Source: Alteromonas sp. ALT199 (GTDB lineage Bacteria; Pseudomonadota; Gammaproteobacteria; Enterobacterales; Alteromonadaceae). From it: a DNA stretch of 64,000 nt. Position 1 is the stretch's first letter; each line of letters opens with the position of its first letter. The position numbers and the translations under genes are program-made. Below are positions 6,865 through 15,053 of the stretch, one piece after another. Under the pieces are notes generated by a model that saw only the letters and a program-made list of their open reading frames with translations, did not search any database and had not been told where the DNA came from. The stretch spans positions 1 to 64,000 of the forward strand of contig NZ_JAHHDX010000117.1 of NCBI RefSeq assembly GCF_018619335.1. The letters are read 5' to 3'.

Positions 6865-8121
6865 ATGAATACGCTAAATCAACACCTTCTCCAACAAGAC
6901 CCAGATATTGCCCAATTTATTGCGCAAGAAGACGAGCGCCAAGAACATCACATCGAGCTGATTGCATCAGAGAACTACACCAGTAAAGCTGTTATGCAGG
7001 CGCAGGGGAGTCAGTTAACGAACAAATATGCAGAAGGCTATCCAGGTAAGCGTTATTACGGCGGCTGTGAAGCCGTGGATAAAGTTGAGCAGCTGGCCAT
7101 CGACAGAGCTAAAGCCCTGTTTGAAGTTGATTATGTAAATGTACAGCCCCATTCTGGCTCACAAGCAAATACTGCGGTTTACATGGCACTGCTAAGCCCT
7201 GGCGATACCATACTCGGGTTAAGCCTAGATCACGGCGGTCACCTAACCCATGGTGCAAAACCTAATTTTTCAGGCAAGCTTTACAACGCCATTCAATATG
7301 GGCTAAACACCGAAACCGGCGAGATTGACTACGACCAAGTAGAAGCTTTAGCTAAAGAGCACAACCCAAAGATGATCGTGGCAGGGTTTTCGGCTTATTC
7401 TCGCGTTGTCGATTGGCAAAAGTTTAGAGAGATTGCTGATAGTGTAGGCGCGTATTTGCTGGTAGATATGGCGCACGTAGCAGGTCTTGTCGCAGCGGGA
7501 GTTTATCCCTCACCAATTAGCGCCGCGCACGTGGTCACCACCACTACTCACAAAACACTACGTGGCCCTCGTGGCGGGCTCATTATGTGTAAGTCTAACC
7601 CTGAACTTGAGAAGAAATTTAACTCACTTATATTCCCGGGTATTCAGGGTGGGCCGCTTATGCACGTTATCGCCGCTAAAGCTGTGGCGTTTAAAGAAGC
7701 CATGACAGCCGAGTTTAAAGCGTATCAAAAGCAAGTAGTTACCAATGCTCGCACTATGGCAGACGTATTTACGAAGCGCGGATTTGATGTGGTATCTAAC
7801 GGTACTGACAACCATATGTTCCTACTAAGTCTGGTTAGTAAAGGAATGACGGGGAAAGAGGCCGATGCTATTTTAAATAGCGTGAACATTACTGTTAATA
7901 AGAATACTGTGCCCAACGACCCACAGTCGCCATTTGTAACAAGTGGCATTCGAATAGGTACGCCAGCGGTGACTTCTCGTAATTTTAGTGAAGACGATTG
8001 TGCCCAGTTAGCCAACTGGATTTGCGATGTGCTATCAGAACCTGAAGACAGTAATCTTGTTCAGCAAGTTAAAGATAAAGTGGCTACGCTAACTGCTGCC
8101 CGCCCGGTTTACACTAAGTAA
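6865..8121 (+). CDS. glyA: Serine hydroxymethyltransferase
   Basis: The enzyme interconverts serine plus tetrahydrofolate and glycine plus 5,10-methylene-THF in the cytoplasm with PLP. It has 418 residues, the normal bacterial length. The PLP-binding lysine is in [13 protein letters not shown] (Lys230), and the N-terminal [25 protein letters not shown] and [14 protein letters not shown] motifs are intact. The context (monocistronic, divergent LysR regulator) is unlike the housekeeping glyA-nrdR or glyA-rib loci of many gammaproteobacteria, so this could be a second, regulated copy; that would need the rest of the genome. It converges on a lipoprotein gene whose end is ten bases away. Confidence 0.97.
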   Translation: MNTLNQHLLQQDPDIAQFIAQEDERQEHHIELIASENYTSKAVMQAQGSQLTNKYAEGYPGKRYYGGCEAVDKVEQLAIDRAKALFEVDYVNVQPHSGSQANTAVYMALLSPGDTILGLSLDHGGHLTHGAKPNFSGKLYNAIQYGLNTETGEIDYDQVEALAKEHNPKMIVAGFSAYSRVVDWQKFREIADSVGAYLLVDMAHVAGLVAAGVYPSPISAAHVVTTTTHKTLRGPRGGLIMCKSNPELEKKFNSLIFPGIQGGPLMHVIAAKAVAFKEAMTAEFKAYQKQVVTNARTMADVFTKRGFDVVSNGTDNHMFLLSLVSKGMTGKEADAILNSVNITVNKNTVPNDPQSPFVTSGIRIGTPAVTSRNFSEDDCAQLANWICDVLSEPEDSNLVQQVKDKVATLTAARPVYTK

Positions 8122-8131
8122 ACCTACTGGC

Positions 8132-8599
8132 TTACAAAGAGCGAACTCGTGCGTTGCAGGTAGCTACCATCACCCGCCACACGAGTTTAGCTCGTTCGTT
8201 AAACTTAAAAATTTGAACGCCCCACGCTTCTTCCATTGCGTTTTTCCACACGTCGCAGGTTTCGATTGTGTTGCCATACAGGGGCGCTAACGACAAACTG
8301 ATTCTTATCGACTCTAGCCATTTCGTGAATAGCGGGTCGTGCCGCCCTGTTTTGCGAAGCTGTAATAGTTGAAGCGATGCTTGCTGTTTCATTCCTTGCA
8401 AGCGCTGATAAATTTCTCGCGGGTCATCCTGCTGCCCTAGAATATGGAGCTCCCTTTCTATATCGTAAGCATTGTTCCATTGTATGGATTTTGGTGCATC
8501 TTTTGTGCATCCCCACATCGCCATACACACGAAGCAAAGCAATACAACGCTAATGTATTTACCTAAATGTAGTGATGGAAATAATTTTACTTTGCGCAC
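8132..8599 (-). CDS. Uncharacterised lipoprotein
   Basis: 155 residues with a basic N-terminus, a hydrophobic stretch (YISVVLLCFVCMAMWGC) and a lipobox ending at Cys31 (MWGC), so it is predicted to be lipidated by Lgt/Lsp. The mature part is helical and has two further cysteines (ETCDVW and VATCNA) that could form a disulfide. I do not recognise a domain. Its gene converges on glyA. Confidence 0.65.
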   Translation of the reverse strand: MRKVKLFPSLHLGKYISVVLLCFVCMAMWGCTKDAPKSIQWNNAYDIERELHILGQQDDPREIYQRLQGMKQQASLQLLQLRKTGRHDPLFTKWLESIRISLSLAPLYGNTIETCDVWKNAMEEAWGVQIFKFNERAKLVWRVMVATCNARVRSL

Positions 8600-8830
8600 C
8601 GAATTCGGCTCTCCTTTACCAGCGACGCTTTTAGTATAGGTGAGTCTTAAATGAATACTTAGTTAAGTGCTTACTACTGCTCGAAGAAATAAAGCACCAA
8701 CTGAGGGCTCTCATGTCTTTAGGCGCTTTTTAAAAGATTCGTATTAAATTGCTGAAGTGGGCCGGTTAGCAATAGCAGTAACCGGCTGGCAAAGGTTGGG
8801 GCATTTGACGCTATGTTCTGGGGGAAACCG

Positions 8831-10102
8831 TTAGCTAAACCACTTCCACCAAACAAATACCAAAAGAAACCCGAACAGGTAAACCAAGCCTAGCAAGCTA
8901 AGTAACTTTACCACCTTATTGGGTGCTGCATCTGGGTGCAGCTTAGTTTGCGCCACCAGCTTATGGTTAAGCCAAGCAAACATGGGCGTGGTTACAAAAG
9001 CTAACGTCATCGCGAAGCCTAGCATGGCTAAAAGTGCAGACTTGAAGAATAGTACAATAGTAAAACTGAATACTGCCATAAACAGCAATACTGGCGTTAC
9101 AAGGGTATTACGGGCGGCTTTATCCTTGTTAAACAATAGCGCAATTGCTTCTGCAACCACTCGCGCATAGCCATCGTATACGGTTAACGCCGAGCCGAAT
9201 ATACATAAAAACGCCACTATAGCGATAAGCAGATGCGCCCACTGCCCGATGGTTGACGAGTACATGCTGATAAGTTGATGGGAAAAGCCAATACCACTAG
9301 TGCTGAGTTTTGTGCCGCTGCCATACAGAATTAACGCACCTAGCCCCAAAAACAACAAGGCAAGTAATACGGTTACCGCATAGCCCAAGTTAAAATCGAA
9401 AAGGGCCGACTTCGGCGTTACCGCTTGACCTTTGCACTGTCGCTTTAACCAAAGAGAAGTAATAGACGATATTTCGATAGGTGCAGGCATCCAACCCATG
9501 GTTACCACTAAAAAACCTAACGTGGCGAGCGTCCACGGCGATGGTTGAGACTCAACTGGCACCTCTGGCGCGGTATAATTACTAAGGGCGACTATAAATA
9601 CGGCGACGGTTGCCACCACAAGGACGCCCATTATGCCTTTGGCTATATTGTCTAACCCTTCAAAATGCCCTGCCAGTAAAATCAGTAATATGAGCGCTAA
9701 AACCACTGAAGCAGACACCGCTATAGCCATATCAAACGGAATGAAGTACGACAATAAACTTGCAGCAAACAGTAACAGTGCCGCTGCATTAACTACCGAC
9801 GCGATAGTATTTAGGCACAAGGCGATGGCTAGGTAGCGTTTACCCATGCCTAAGTAGCCTTGCTGCAGGGTTTGTTTCGTGCTGATGGTATAGCTTACGC
9901 CAGCCCTGAAAAACGGGTATTTAAGTAGGTTTACCACCAATATGAGAAGCGCTAACTGCCATCCGAACTTTGCTCCAGCCTGTGTTGAGGCCACTAAATG
10001 GCTTCCACCTACCGCCGCCGTTGCCATAAGTACACCAGGACCGAGTAATTTTAGTAAGGCGATAACGCGGGCAAGGAAGGGTGTTTCAGCTGAGTACGAC
10101 AA
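8831..10102 (-). CDS. Nramp-like transporter with altered metal-binding motifs
   Basis: 423 residues and about 11 membrane helices. The start GPGVLMATAAVGGSHLVASTQAGAKFG aligns with helix 1 of Nramp/MntH transporters. Canonical Nramp proteins have DPGN there and an MPH motif in helix 6, which bind Mn2+ or Fe2+. Here the first is replaced by VGGSH and the second reads MGWMPAPIE, so none of the usual metal ligands Asp, Asn and Met-His pair is in place, although MP is kept. Nramp-related proteins of this type exist in other marine gammaproteobacteria; their substrate is not known to me. The gene stands alone. The Nramp fold assignment is firm, metal transport is doubtful. Confidence 0.8.
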   Translation of the reverse strand: MSYSAETPFLARVIALLKLLGPGVLMATAAVGGSHLVASTQAGAKFGWQLALLILVVNLLKYPFFRAGVSYTISTKQTLQQGYLGMGKRYLAIALCLNTIASVVNAAALLLFAASLLSYFIPFDMAIAVSASVVLALILLILLAGHFEGLDNIAKGIMGVLVVATVAVFIVALSNYTAPEVPVESQPSPWTLATLGFLVVTMGWMPAPIEISSITSLWLKRQCKGQAVTPKSALFDFNLGYAVTVLLALLFLGLGALILYGSGTKLSTSGIGFSHQLISMYSSTIGQWAHLLIAIVAFLCIFGSALTVYDGYARVVAEAIALLFNKDKAARNTLVTPVLLFMAVFSFTIVLFFKSALLAMLGFAMTLAFVTTPMFAWLNHKLVAQTKLHPDAAPNKVVKLLSLLGLVYLFGFLLVFVWWKWFS

Positions 10103-10200
10103 GGCAACCTCTAAATGGGCATTAGAAAATAGCCGTTAACCATATCAGTTTAATAATCAGCAGAAAAGACACTAAGCGATGGGAAGGTAGCACTAATAAA

Positions 10201-10235
10201 GGTTGCGAGCCGCTTTGGGTTCGCAACCTGTTTTT
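10201..10235. terminator. Hairpin between the binding-protein and Nramp-like genes
   Basis: GGTTGCGA (10201-10208) pairs with TCGCAACC (10221-10228). The plus side has TGTTTTT; read on the minus strand, the hairpin is followed by TTTATTAG. It probably ends the minus-strand porin/binding-protein transcript. Confidence 0.55.
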
Positions 10236-10254
10236 CGATTTGAAAAGTCGAGAA

Positions 10255-11052
10255 TTAGCGTCGGTCGAAATTTACCTTCTTCTGCGGATGCTGATAATAG
10301 CCTTCTTTTAGCAGTCGCTTGAAGCGGGTTAGTTTACCTTCCAGCGTTAACTCTTCTAGCCCTTTATTAAATAAAGACAAAATAAGCTGGCTATCGCCTT
10401 GTCCTTTGGGAACTAACAAATGCGTGGTTACGGTAGAAATAAACGGTTTGATAGGTATAACATCTCGACGGTCGCCGCGGTTAAAGTCGCGCTGCAGTAA
10501 ATACCAACCGGTAAGTTCGTCAATGGGAAAAACATCAATATCACCGTTTATTAAAGCTTCTAGGTTAGCTTTATCAGTCTCGCGCTCAACCACACTTTCG
10601 TTATCTTTTATAAAGGCAGCAAGCTCATCATTATATAAATACCCTTCTGTGATCCCCACTTTTAAGCCTTCCATATCGCTAAGATTACTCCAGCTATCGG
10701 GGCCTTTTTCGGCGTTTACGTAGAACACCAGGCTTTCTGCGCTTATCGGATTGCTGTGAAAAAACTCACTTTCACGCGATCGTACAAAGTTACCGTAAGA
10801 AATCGCATCGTATTCACCTTTTAACGTCGCTTCCAAGGCTTCTTCCCAAGGTAATGATACAAACTCCACCACAACGCCAGTCTCTAAAAACGCACTGGCA
10901 ATAACATGGTTTATATAACCTTCGTGCTGCATGTCGGTTGACGTGTAAGGCGCGTATTCTGTGGTCGCTATGCGCAGTTTCATCCATGAATGGGCAAAAC
11001 TTTGCATTGGAATTAGCGCTAGTATAAATGTCGCTATAAGTAATGATCGCAT
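10255..11052 (-). CDS. Orphan periplasmic substrate-binding protein (SBP_bac_3 type)
   Basis: 265 residues with a clear signal peptide (MRSLLIATFILALIPMQSFA). The mature part follows the family 3 solute-binding pattern: LRIATTEYAPYTSTDMQHEGYINHVIASAFLETGV, then EGDAISYGNF-type and GLKVGITEGYLYND lobes. These proteins normally bind amino acids or similar small polar ligands. No ABC permease or ATPase is nearby; instead the gene sits 19 bases downstream of a porin-like outer membrane protein gene. It may serve a transporter or sensor encoded elsewhere. Confidence 0.8.
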   Translation of the reverse strand: MRSLLIATFILALIPMQSFAHSWMKLRIATTEYAPYTSTDMQHEGYINHVIASAFLETGVVVEFVSLPWEEALEATLKGEYDAISYGNFVRSRESEFFHSNPISAESLVFYVNAEKGPDSWSNLSDMEGLKVGITEGYLYNDELAAFIKDNESVVERETDKANLEALINGDIDVFPIDELTGWYLLQRDFNRGDRRDVIPIKPFISTVTTHLLVPKGQGDSQLILSLFNKGLEELTLEGKLTRFKRLLKEGYYQHPQKKVNFDRR

Positions 11053-11071
11053 GTCAAAGTCCTGTTATTGA

Positions 11072-12190
11072 TTAGAAGTAAATGCCAAGGTTTATGTTCA
11101 AACGGTGTGTAGTTTCTTGTCTACCGCCTAAATCTAGCCCAACGCCAGGGCCACCTGAAAACCACATGTTTTTACCTTGGATACTATCTACATAAACAAA
11201 CAATTTATCCCAGCCAAAACTACAGCCGTTAATCCACTGTGAAGAGTTTTTCCCTTCATTTCCTTCGCCTTTAGCAACGCTGTATTCGGAATAGCAGGTA
11301 AGTGATTCTATGTGCGTAAACTTATAGGGCACCGAATACACGAGGTTCGCTGAATAAGTTTTACCGTCAGCAGCCGCCAAGAAAGGAAAGGTAAAAGACG
11401 ATAGCGCTATACGGTCGTCAGCCTGTCCTTCAGGTGCTGCCAAGTCGTATTCGTAATCGATGTATTGGAGCTCTACTTTCACGTCGCCTTGGGTATGACG
11501 CATGTGAACGGCATAAGCATTCATATCACCATCATCTAACGTATCTAAGTTTAGAATGTTACCGTATTGATACGACACGCCAATATCGGTAGTTGCACCG
11601 CGAATGAAGTTACCTGAGTAGTTAGCGCGCAGGTTGTATTGCCCATCTTCTTTATTTCGGTATTCTCCGTCATCTGCCACATCAAATGAGTAGCGGCCAA
11701 ACTCCGCGGCGTCATTGTACTCATCATTCATAAAGTAAGCGGCTTGAAAGTCCCAGTTACCCCAATCGTGATTTATTTTAACCCCAGCGTCGTAATCGTC
11801 CTCAAAGCCAAGGTAGTAGTTAACCGAAAACCAAAAGTTGTTACTGGCAAAGGGCTGCAGGCCAAACGGCGTTTGCGTTATGCCTGCGGTTATTTCGGTT
11901 TGATCATCAAAATGATACGTAAGGTCAGCGAAGCGAACGGTATCAAAATCAGTGTTTTCGTACCAACGGTACTCTGCTTTATAGCTAAACTGGTCCGACT
12001 CACCAGATACGCCAAGTTTGAATGATTCGAACTCAAAACCATCTCTAAACTCGGGGAGTTGCCAGTCTTGATGCCCGTAATTAACCCTTACGTGACCGCT
12101 TAACTTTAAGGGGAGTTCGTCGGCTTTTACGACGCTCGACGTGCATGTAGCAATTGAAACTAAAGAAAATGCGGATAGTAGCTTGTTCAT
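11072..12190 (-). CDS. Porin-like outer membrane beta-barrel protein
   Basis: 372 residues: signal peptide to about residue 23 (ending VKADE), then alternating beta-strand sequence such as LSGHVRVNYGHQDW, FSYKAEYRWYENTDFDTVRFADLTYHFDD and a terminal strand ending HRLNINLGIYF with the C-terminal Phe expected for BAM-dependent insertion. The block EITAGITQTPFGLQPFASNNFWF is typical of carbohydrate/phosphate-selective porins of the OprO/DcaP-like group. The solute is unknown. It is the first gene of a two-gene minus-strand unit with the binding-protein gene. Confidence 0.8.
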   Translation of the reverse strand: MNKLLSAFSLVSIATCTSSVVKADELPLKLSGHVRVNYGHQDWQLPEFRDGFEFESFKLGVSGESDQFSYKAEYRWYENTDFDTVRFADLTYHFDDQTEITAGITQTPFGLQPFASNNFWFSVNYYLGFEDDYDAGVKINHDWGNWDFQAAYFMNDEYNDAAEFGRYSFDVADDGEYRNKEDGQYNLRANYSGNFIRGATTDIGVSYQYGNILNLDTLDDGDMNAYAVHMRHTQGDVKVELQYIDYEYDLAAPEGQADDRIALSSFTFPFLAAADGKTYSANLVYSVPYKFTHIESLTCYSEYSVAKGEGNEGKNSSQWINGCSFGWDKLFVYVDSIQGKNMWFSGGPGVGLDLGGRQETTHRLNINLGIYF

Positions 12191-12554
12191 TACTGTTCCT
12201 GTATTGAATTTTTGGCGGGAACCCTTTGCTAAAAATTGCCTCTAATAGAATAAAGGGGTGTATAAACGCTTAGGAGCCTCGCGCACCAAAATAAATCCTT
12301 CAGTACTAACAATACTGAGCAAACCTTAAAAAAAGATCATTTTTTAAGGTCTGACTTCTGTGTCTCCCCTTAAAAAATAACGCCCCGTTGGGCGGTCGCA
12401 ATTAAGTACTGGCCGTATGATATGGAAAATAAAATGTAAAAAAAGAAGTGTTATAAATGCAAAGTGATTGTGGGAATTTTCACCGTAAACTTCAGGTCCT
12501 ATCTAAAAGTTAAACAACGTTTTCAATGCACATAAACAAAGAATAGGAGGTTGT
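12191..12554. promoter_or_regulatory. Divergent intergenic region with a 26-bp palindrome
   Basis: This 364-bp gap separates the porin-like gene (minus) from rof (plus). At 12324-12349 a nearly perfect palindrome pairs CCTTAAAAAA with TTTTTTAAGG around a GATC centre. It could be an operator or a hairpin. AGGAGG at 12545-12550 is the strong ribosome binding site of rof. No gene is visible in the gap. Confidence 0.5.
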
Positions 12555-12809
12555 GTGAATATAGCCTGTCAGCTTTATGACTACATAGAAATTGCCTGTA
12601 TGTATAAACTTGAAGTAAGCGCTTTTTTAAAAGACGGCGAAATGAAAAGTGGTAAAGCACTGAACACAGTGATTGATAAGCGCGGCGACGAACCTACAGA
12701 ATGTATACAAATGCGCATTAACGGCATTAAAGAAAACATTGCGCTTAATGAAATCGCCCAACTACATGCAATAACCGATAATCCTCATTTCAGCTCGGTC
12801 AGCTTTTAG
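12555..12809 (+). CDS. rof: Rho-binding antiterminator Rof (YaeO family)
   Basis: 84 residues; the core CQLYDYIEIACMYKLEVSAFLKDGE with the Asp-Tyr-x-x-Ile/Leu-Glu-x-Ala-Cys signature matches E. coli Rof/YaeO, which binds the Rho N-terminal domain and blocks its RNA entry. Length and Sm-like beta-rich character fit. The start is GTG 12555, five bases after a perfect AGGAGG. Nothing nearby links it to Rho by operon; rho itself lies at 47277-48542. Confidence 0.85.
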   Translation: MNIACQLYDYIEIACMYKLEVSAFLKDGEMKSGKALNTVIDKRGDEPTECIQMRINGIKENIALNEIAQLHAITDNPHFSSVSF

Positions 12810-12855
12810 GTAGTATGCCGAGTTAACTCTAATATTTTTGAACCGCACCATATTT

Positions 12856-13245
12856 ATGACACAACACCTCTCGGCTATTACGTTTTTTGTAGACAATTAC
12901 GACAGCGCAATTGAATATTTTACCTCGGTTTTAAATTTCACCTTAACTGAAGACAAAGTGACCGGAGAAGACTCGCGCTTTGTGTTAGTAACGCCACCGA
13001 ACAGCGCCACCAGCTTGCTACTTGCGCAAGCTAAAAACGATATTGAATTAACACTTATTGGTAACCAAGCCGCAGACAAAGTGTTTTTAATTTTAAATAC
13101 CGATGACTTTTGGCGTGACTTTGACGACATGCAAAGTAAAGGGGTGGTGTTTTTAGAAACTCCACGTGAAGAAGTTTATGGTACCGTAGCCATCTTTAAA
13201 GATAAGTTTGGCAATAAGTGGGACTTGATCCAAACCGCTGAATAG
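12856..13245 (+). CDS. VOC (glyoxalase-fold) family protein
   Basis: 129 residues from ATG 12856. Typical vicinal-oxygen-chelate topology: AITFFVDNYDSAIEYFTSVLNFTLTED at the start, RFVLVTPP in the middle and VYGTVAIFKDKFGNKWDLIQ at the end. The family covers glyoxalases, dioxygenases and resistance proteins; the substrate cannot be told. A TTG at 12838 would add six residues but has no support. It is 46 bases after rof and may be co-transcribed. Confidence 0.85.
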   Translation: MTQHLSAITFFVDNYDSAIEYFTSVLNFTLTEDKVTGEDSRFVLVTPPNSATSLLLAQAKNDIELTLIGNQAADKVFLILNTDDFWRDFDDMQSKGVVFLETPREEVYGTVAIFKDKFGNKWDLIQTAE

Positions 13246-13333
13246 CGCTTTATATAAATACGCCTTGCCAACGGCGTGTTTAGTGTCGCAAAGTTTAATC
13301 GCACTCAGTAAAGACGTAGAGGAGAAGTAAAAC

Positions 13334-13645
13334 GTGCAGGCTATGAAACGTTCTATTATTGCTGATGTTGTTGCAATAGCGGCGATAGCACTGTTGATCA
13401 CCACTACATTTTACTGGATTGAAGCTAGACGTGAGGTCATTATTTTATGCGACAACTTTACGCCTGGCGTGTCGAAAAAAAGCGTTGAACGCCAGTTAAA
13501 TACTGCAGACTTGTTGATCTGGGATACTGAGTTTGTTGCAAATGGCAGCAAGATTGAAGCGTATAGTCCACTGCACTTAGGTATTATGAAGTGCAGTGTA
13601 CAATTTAATAAGCAAGATATTGTGGTGTTTTCTACTGTTGAGTAA
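13334..13645 (+). CDS. Small membrane-anchored protein of unknown function
   Basis: 103 residues with one N-terminal transmembrane helix (ADVVAIAAIALLITTTFYWI, about residues 9-28) followed by an exported domain containing two cysteines (LCDNF and MKCSV) that might form a disulfide. I do not recognise the family. GTG 13334 is chosen because GGAGAA lies seven bases upstream; ATG 13343 is the alternative. Confidence 0.6.
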   Translation: MQAMKRSIIADVVAIAAIALLITTTFYWIEARREVIILCDNFTPGVSKKSVERQLNTADLLIWDTEFVANGSKIEAYSPLHLGIMKCSVQFNKQDIVVFSTVE

Positions 13646-13879
13646 TCAGACACTCTTCAGATATTCGTGAGAACACTGAGCACTTTTAGCCATAAAACTG
13701 AACCACCTTGGTGCAACATTTACATTGCCGCAACACCCTATTCACCGGTACGCTAAAAGTCGTAAAGGCAAACTTACCCTCTGCCATTTGTCGCACCAAG
13801 TTAACTTTCTATCCCGCTGTAACCTATTGTGCTGTAAACGTATAATTACGCTGTGTCTTCTTAACGCAAAATTTCTCTT

Positions 13880-14626
13880 ATGCAAAAAACAAAACACAGT
13901 GTCATCGAGGATGTTTTCGCCCTGATAAGCGCCGGCTTGTTTGTTGCTTTTGGCGTATATTTGTTTCAGTCTCAAGATTTAATGGTAGGTGGCGCAGCAG
14001 GTCTTGCACTGTTGGGTACTTATGCGGTTGATATGGACTTCGGCTTGTTATTCTTTTTGATTAACCTACCCTTCTATACCCTTGCGTGGACGCAAATTAG
14101 TAAGCGTTTCACCATTAACACTTTTATCTCTGTTACCACGGTTTCTGTATTGACCGAGCAAATTCCGGCGTTTGTAGATATTAGCCACGTTAACCCGTTT
14201 TTCGCTGCGGTATTTGGCGGTATTTTAATTGGTGTGGGCATGCTAATGATGTTTCGTCATAGCTCAAGTCTTGGTGGCGTTGGCATTATGGCGTTCTACT
14301 TACAGCAGCGTTTTAATATCAGAGCTGGTACTTTCCAACTAACCGTAGATAGCTGCATATTGCTTAGCGCGCTGTTTTTTATCTCGTGGCCATTAGTGCT
14401 GATTTCAATTTTAGCGGCATTTTGTTTGAACATGGTTATTTCGCTTAACCACAGACCTGAACGTTACTTCCCCGCGCAAGGCGAAGCTGGATCTAAAAAG
14501 AGTGAAGCAGGCTCAAGCAAGGGCGAACCAAAATCAAAAAAAGCGCAAGCGAAGCGCGTGAATAACAGTGAAGAATGCAACTTAAGTAGCAGCTTAGAAA
14601 GCGAACTTCGCGCACAAAATGGCTAA
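13880..14626 (+). CDS. YitT family membrane protein
   Basis: 248 residues with about five to six membrane helices. The pattern GLFVAFGVYLFQSQDLMVGGAAGLALL and later FRHSSSLGGVGIMAFYLQQRFNIRAGTFQL is typical of YitT/DUF161 proteins, though the usual cytoplasmic C-terminal DUF2179 domain is absent. Instead it ends in a low-complexity Lys/Ser/Gly tail (residues about 198-235). The function of the family is not known. A strong terminator follows. Confidence 0.85.
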   Translation: MQKTKHSVIEDVFALISAGLFVAFGVYLFQSQDLMVGGAAGLALLGTYAVDMDFGLLFFLINLPFYTLAWTQISKRFTINTFISVTTVSVLTEQIPAFVDISHVNPFFAAVFGGILIGVGMLMMFRHSSSLGGVGIMAFYLQQRFNIRAGTFQLTVDSCILLSALFFISWPLVLISILAAFCLNMVISLNHRPERYFPAQGEAGSKKSEAGSSKGEPKSKKAQAKRVNNSEECNLSSSLESELRAQNG

Positions 14627-14721
14627 ATGGACGCAGTCAGTCCTCTATTGTTCTGCGATTAAGCGTGAAAGCAGATGACGGCAAGTAGAAGTAGACAACG
14701 GCTCTCATCACCAATAAATAA

Positions 14722-14754
14722 AAAGCCCGGTTAGGCGCTACCTAACCGGGCTTT
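14722..14754. terminator. Strong bidirectional terminator
   Basis: A perfect 14-bp stem, AAAGCCCGGTTAGG with CCTAACCGGGCTTT, has a five-base loop, with T-rich sequence after it on both strands. It can end both the YitT transcript (plus) and a transcript of the small ORF (minus). Confidence 0.9.
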
Positions 14755-14795
14755 ATTGTATCTTTTATTTGTATTCCTTGACGCCTACAACAAAC

Positions 14796-14876
14796 CTATT
14801 GCTTCTTTTGAACTGGTCTTGACGGTCGACTAACTACTCCACGATTCACTCTCGGACGAGAAAACGAAGTACGCAT
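14796..14876 (-). CDS. Putative 26-residue basic peptide
   Basis: ATG at 14876 begins MRTSFSRPRVNRG and the frame ends VQKKQ at a TAG. It has five Arg, several Ser and Pro, two terminal Lys and no acidic residue, so it is strongly cationic. GTGAGG lies about five bases before the ATG, a good ribosome binding site. The strong terminator 40 bases downstream also works in this direction. It is not recognised as a known small protein. Codon-level conservation in related genomes would decide whether it is real; an RNA-only transcript is the alternative. Confidence 0.45.
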   Translation of the reverse strand: MRTSFSRPRVNRGVVSRPSRPVQKKQ

Positions 14877-15053
14877 ACAAACCTCACTTATGAGTTGGTG
14901 CTCAGAACAGTTGGAGGCGATATATTCGCCGCAATCCCATAACTAAGCTACAACAGTAAAGCTCAAATTAGGGGTAAAAGTCTCATTCTTTTAATGAATA
15001 GTGCTTTATTAAAACTTATATAAAGATTGCTCAAACTGGCACTGCGTTGATAA

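Larger units (their letters stand above)
14627..15053. other. Intergenic region with terminator and a small minus-strand ORF
   Basis: This 427-bp gap between the YitT gene and alr contains a bidirectional terminator (14722-14754) and a 26-codon minus-strand ORF (14796-14876), listed separately. The remainder (14888-15053) is AT-rich and shows nothing further that I can name. Confidence 0.5.
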
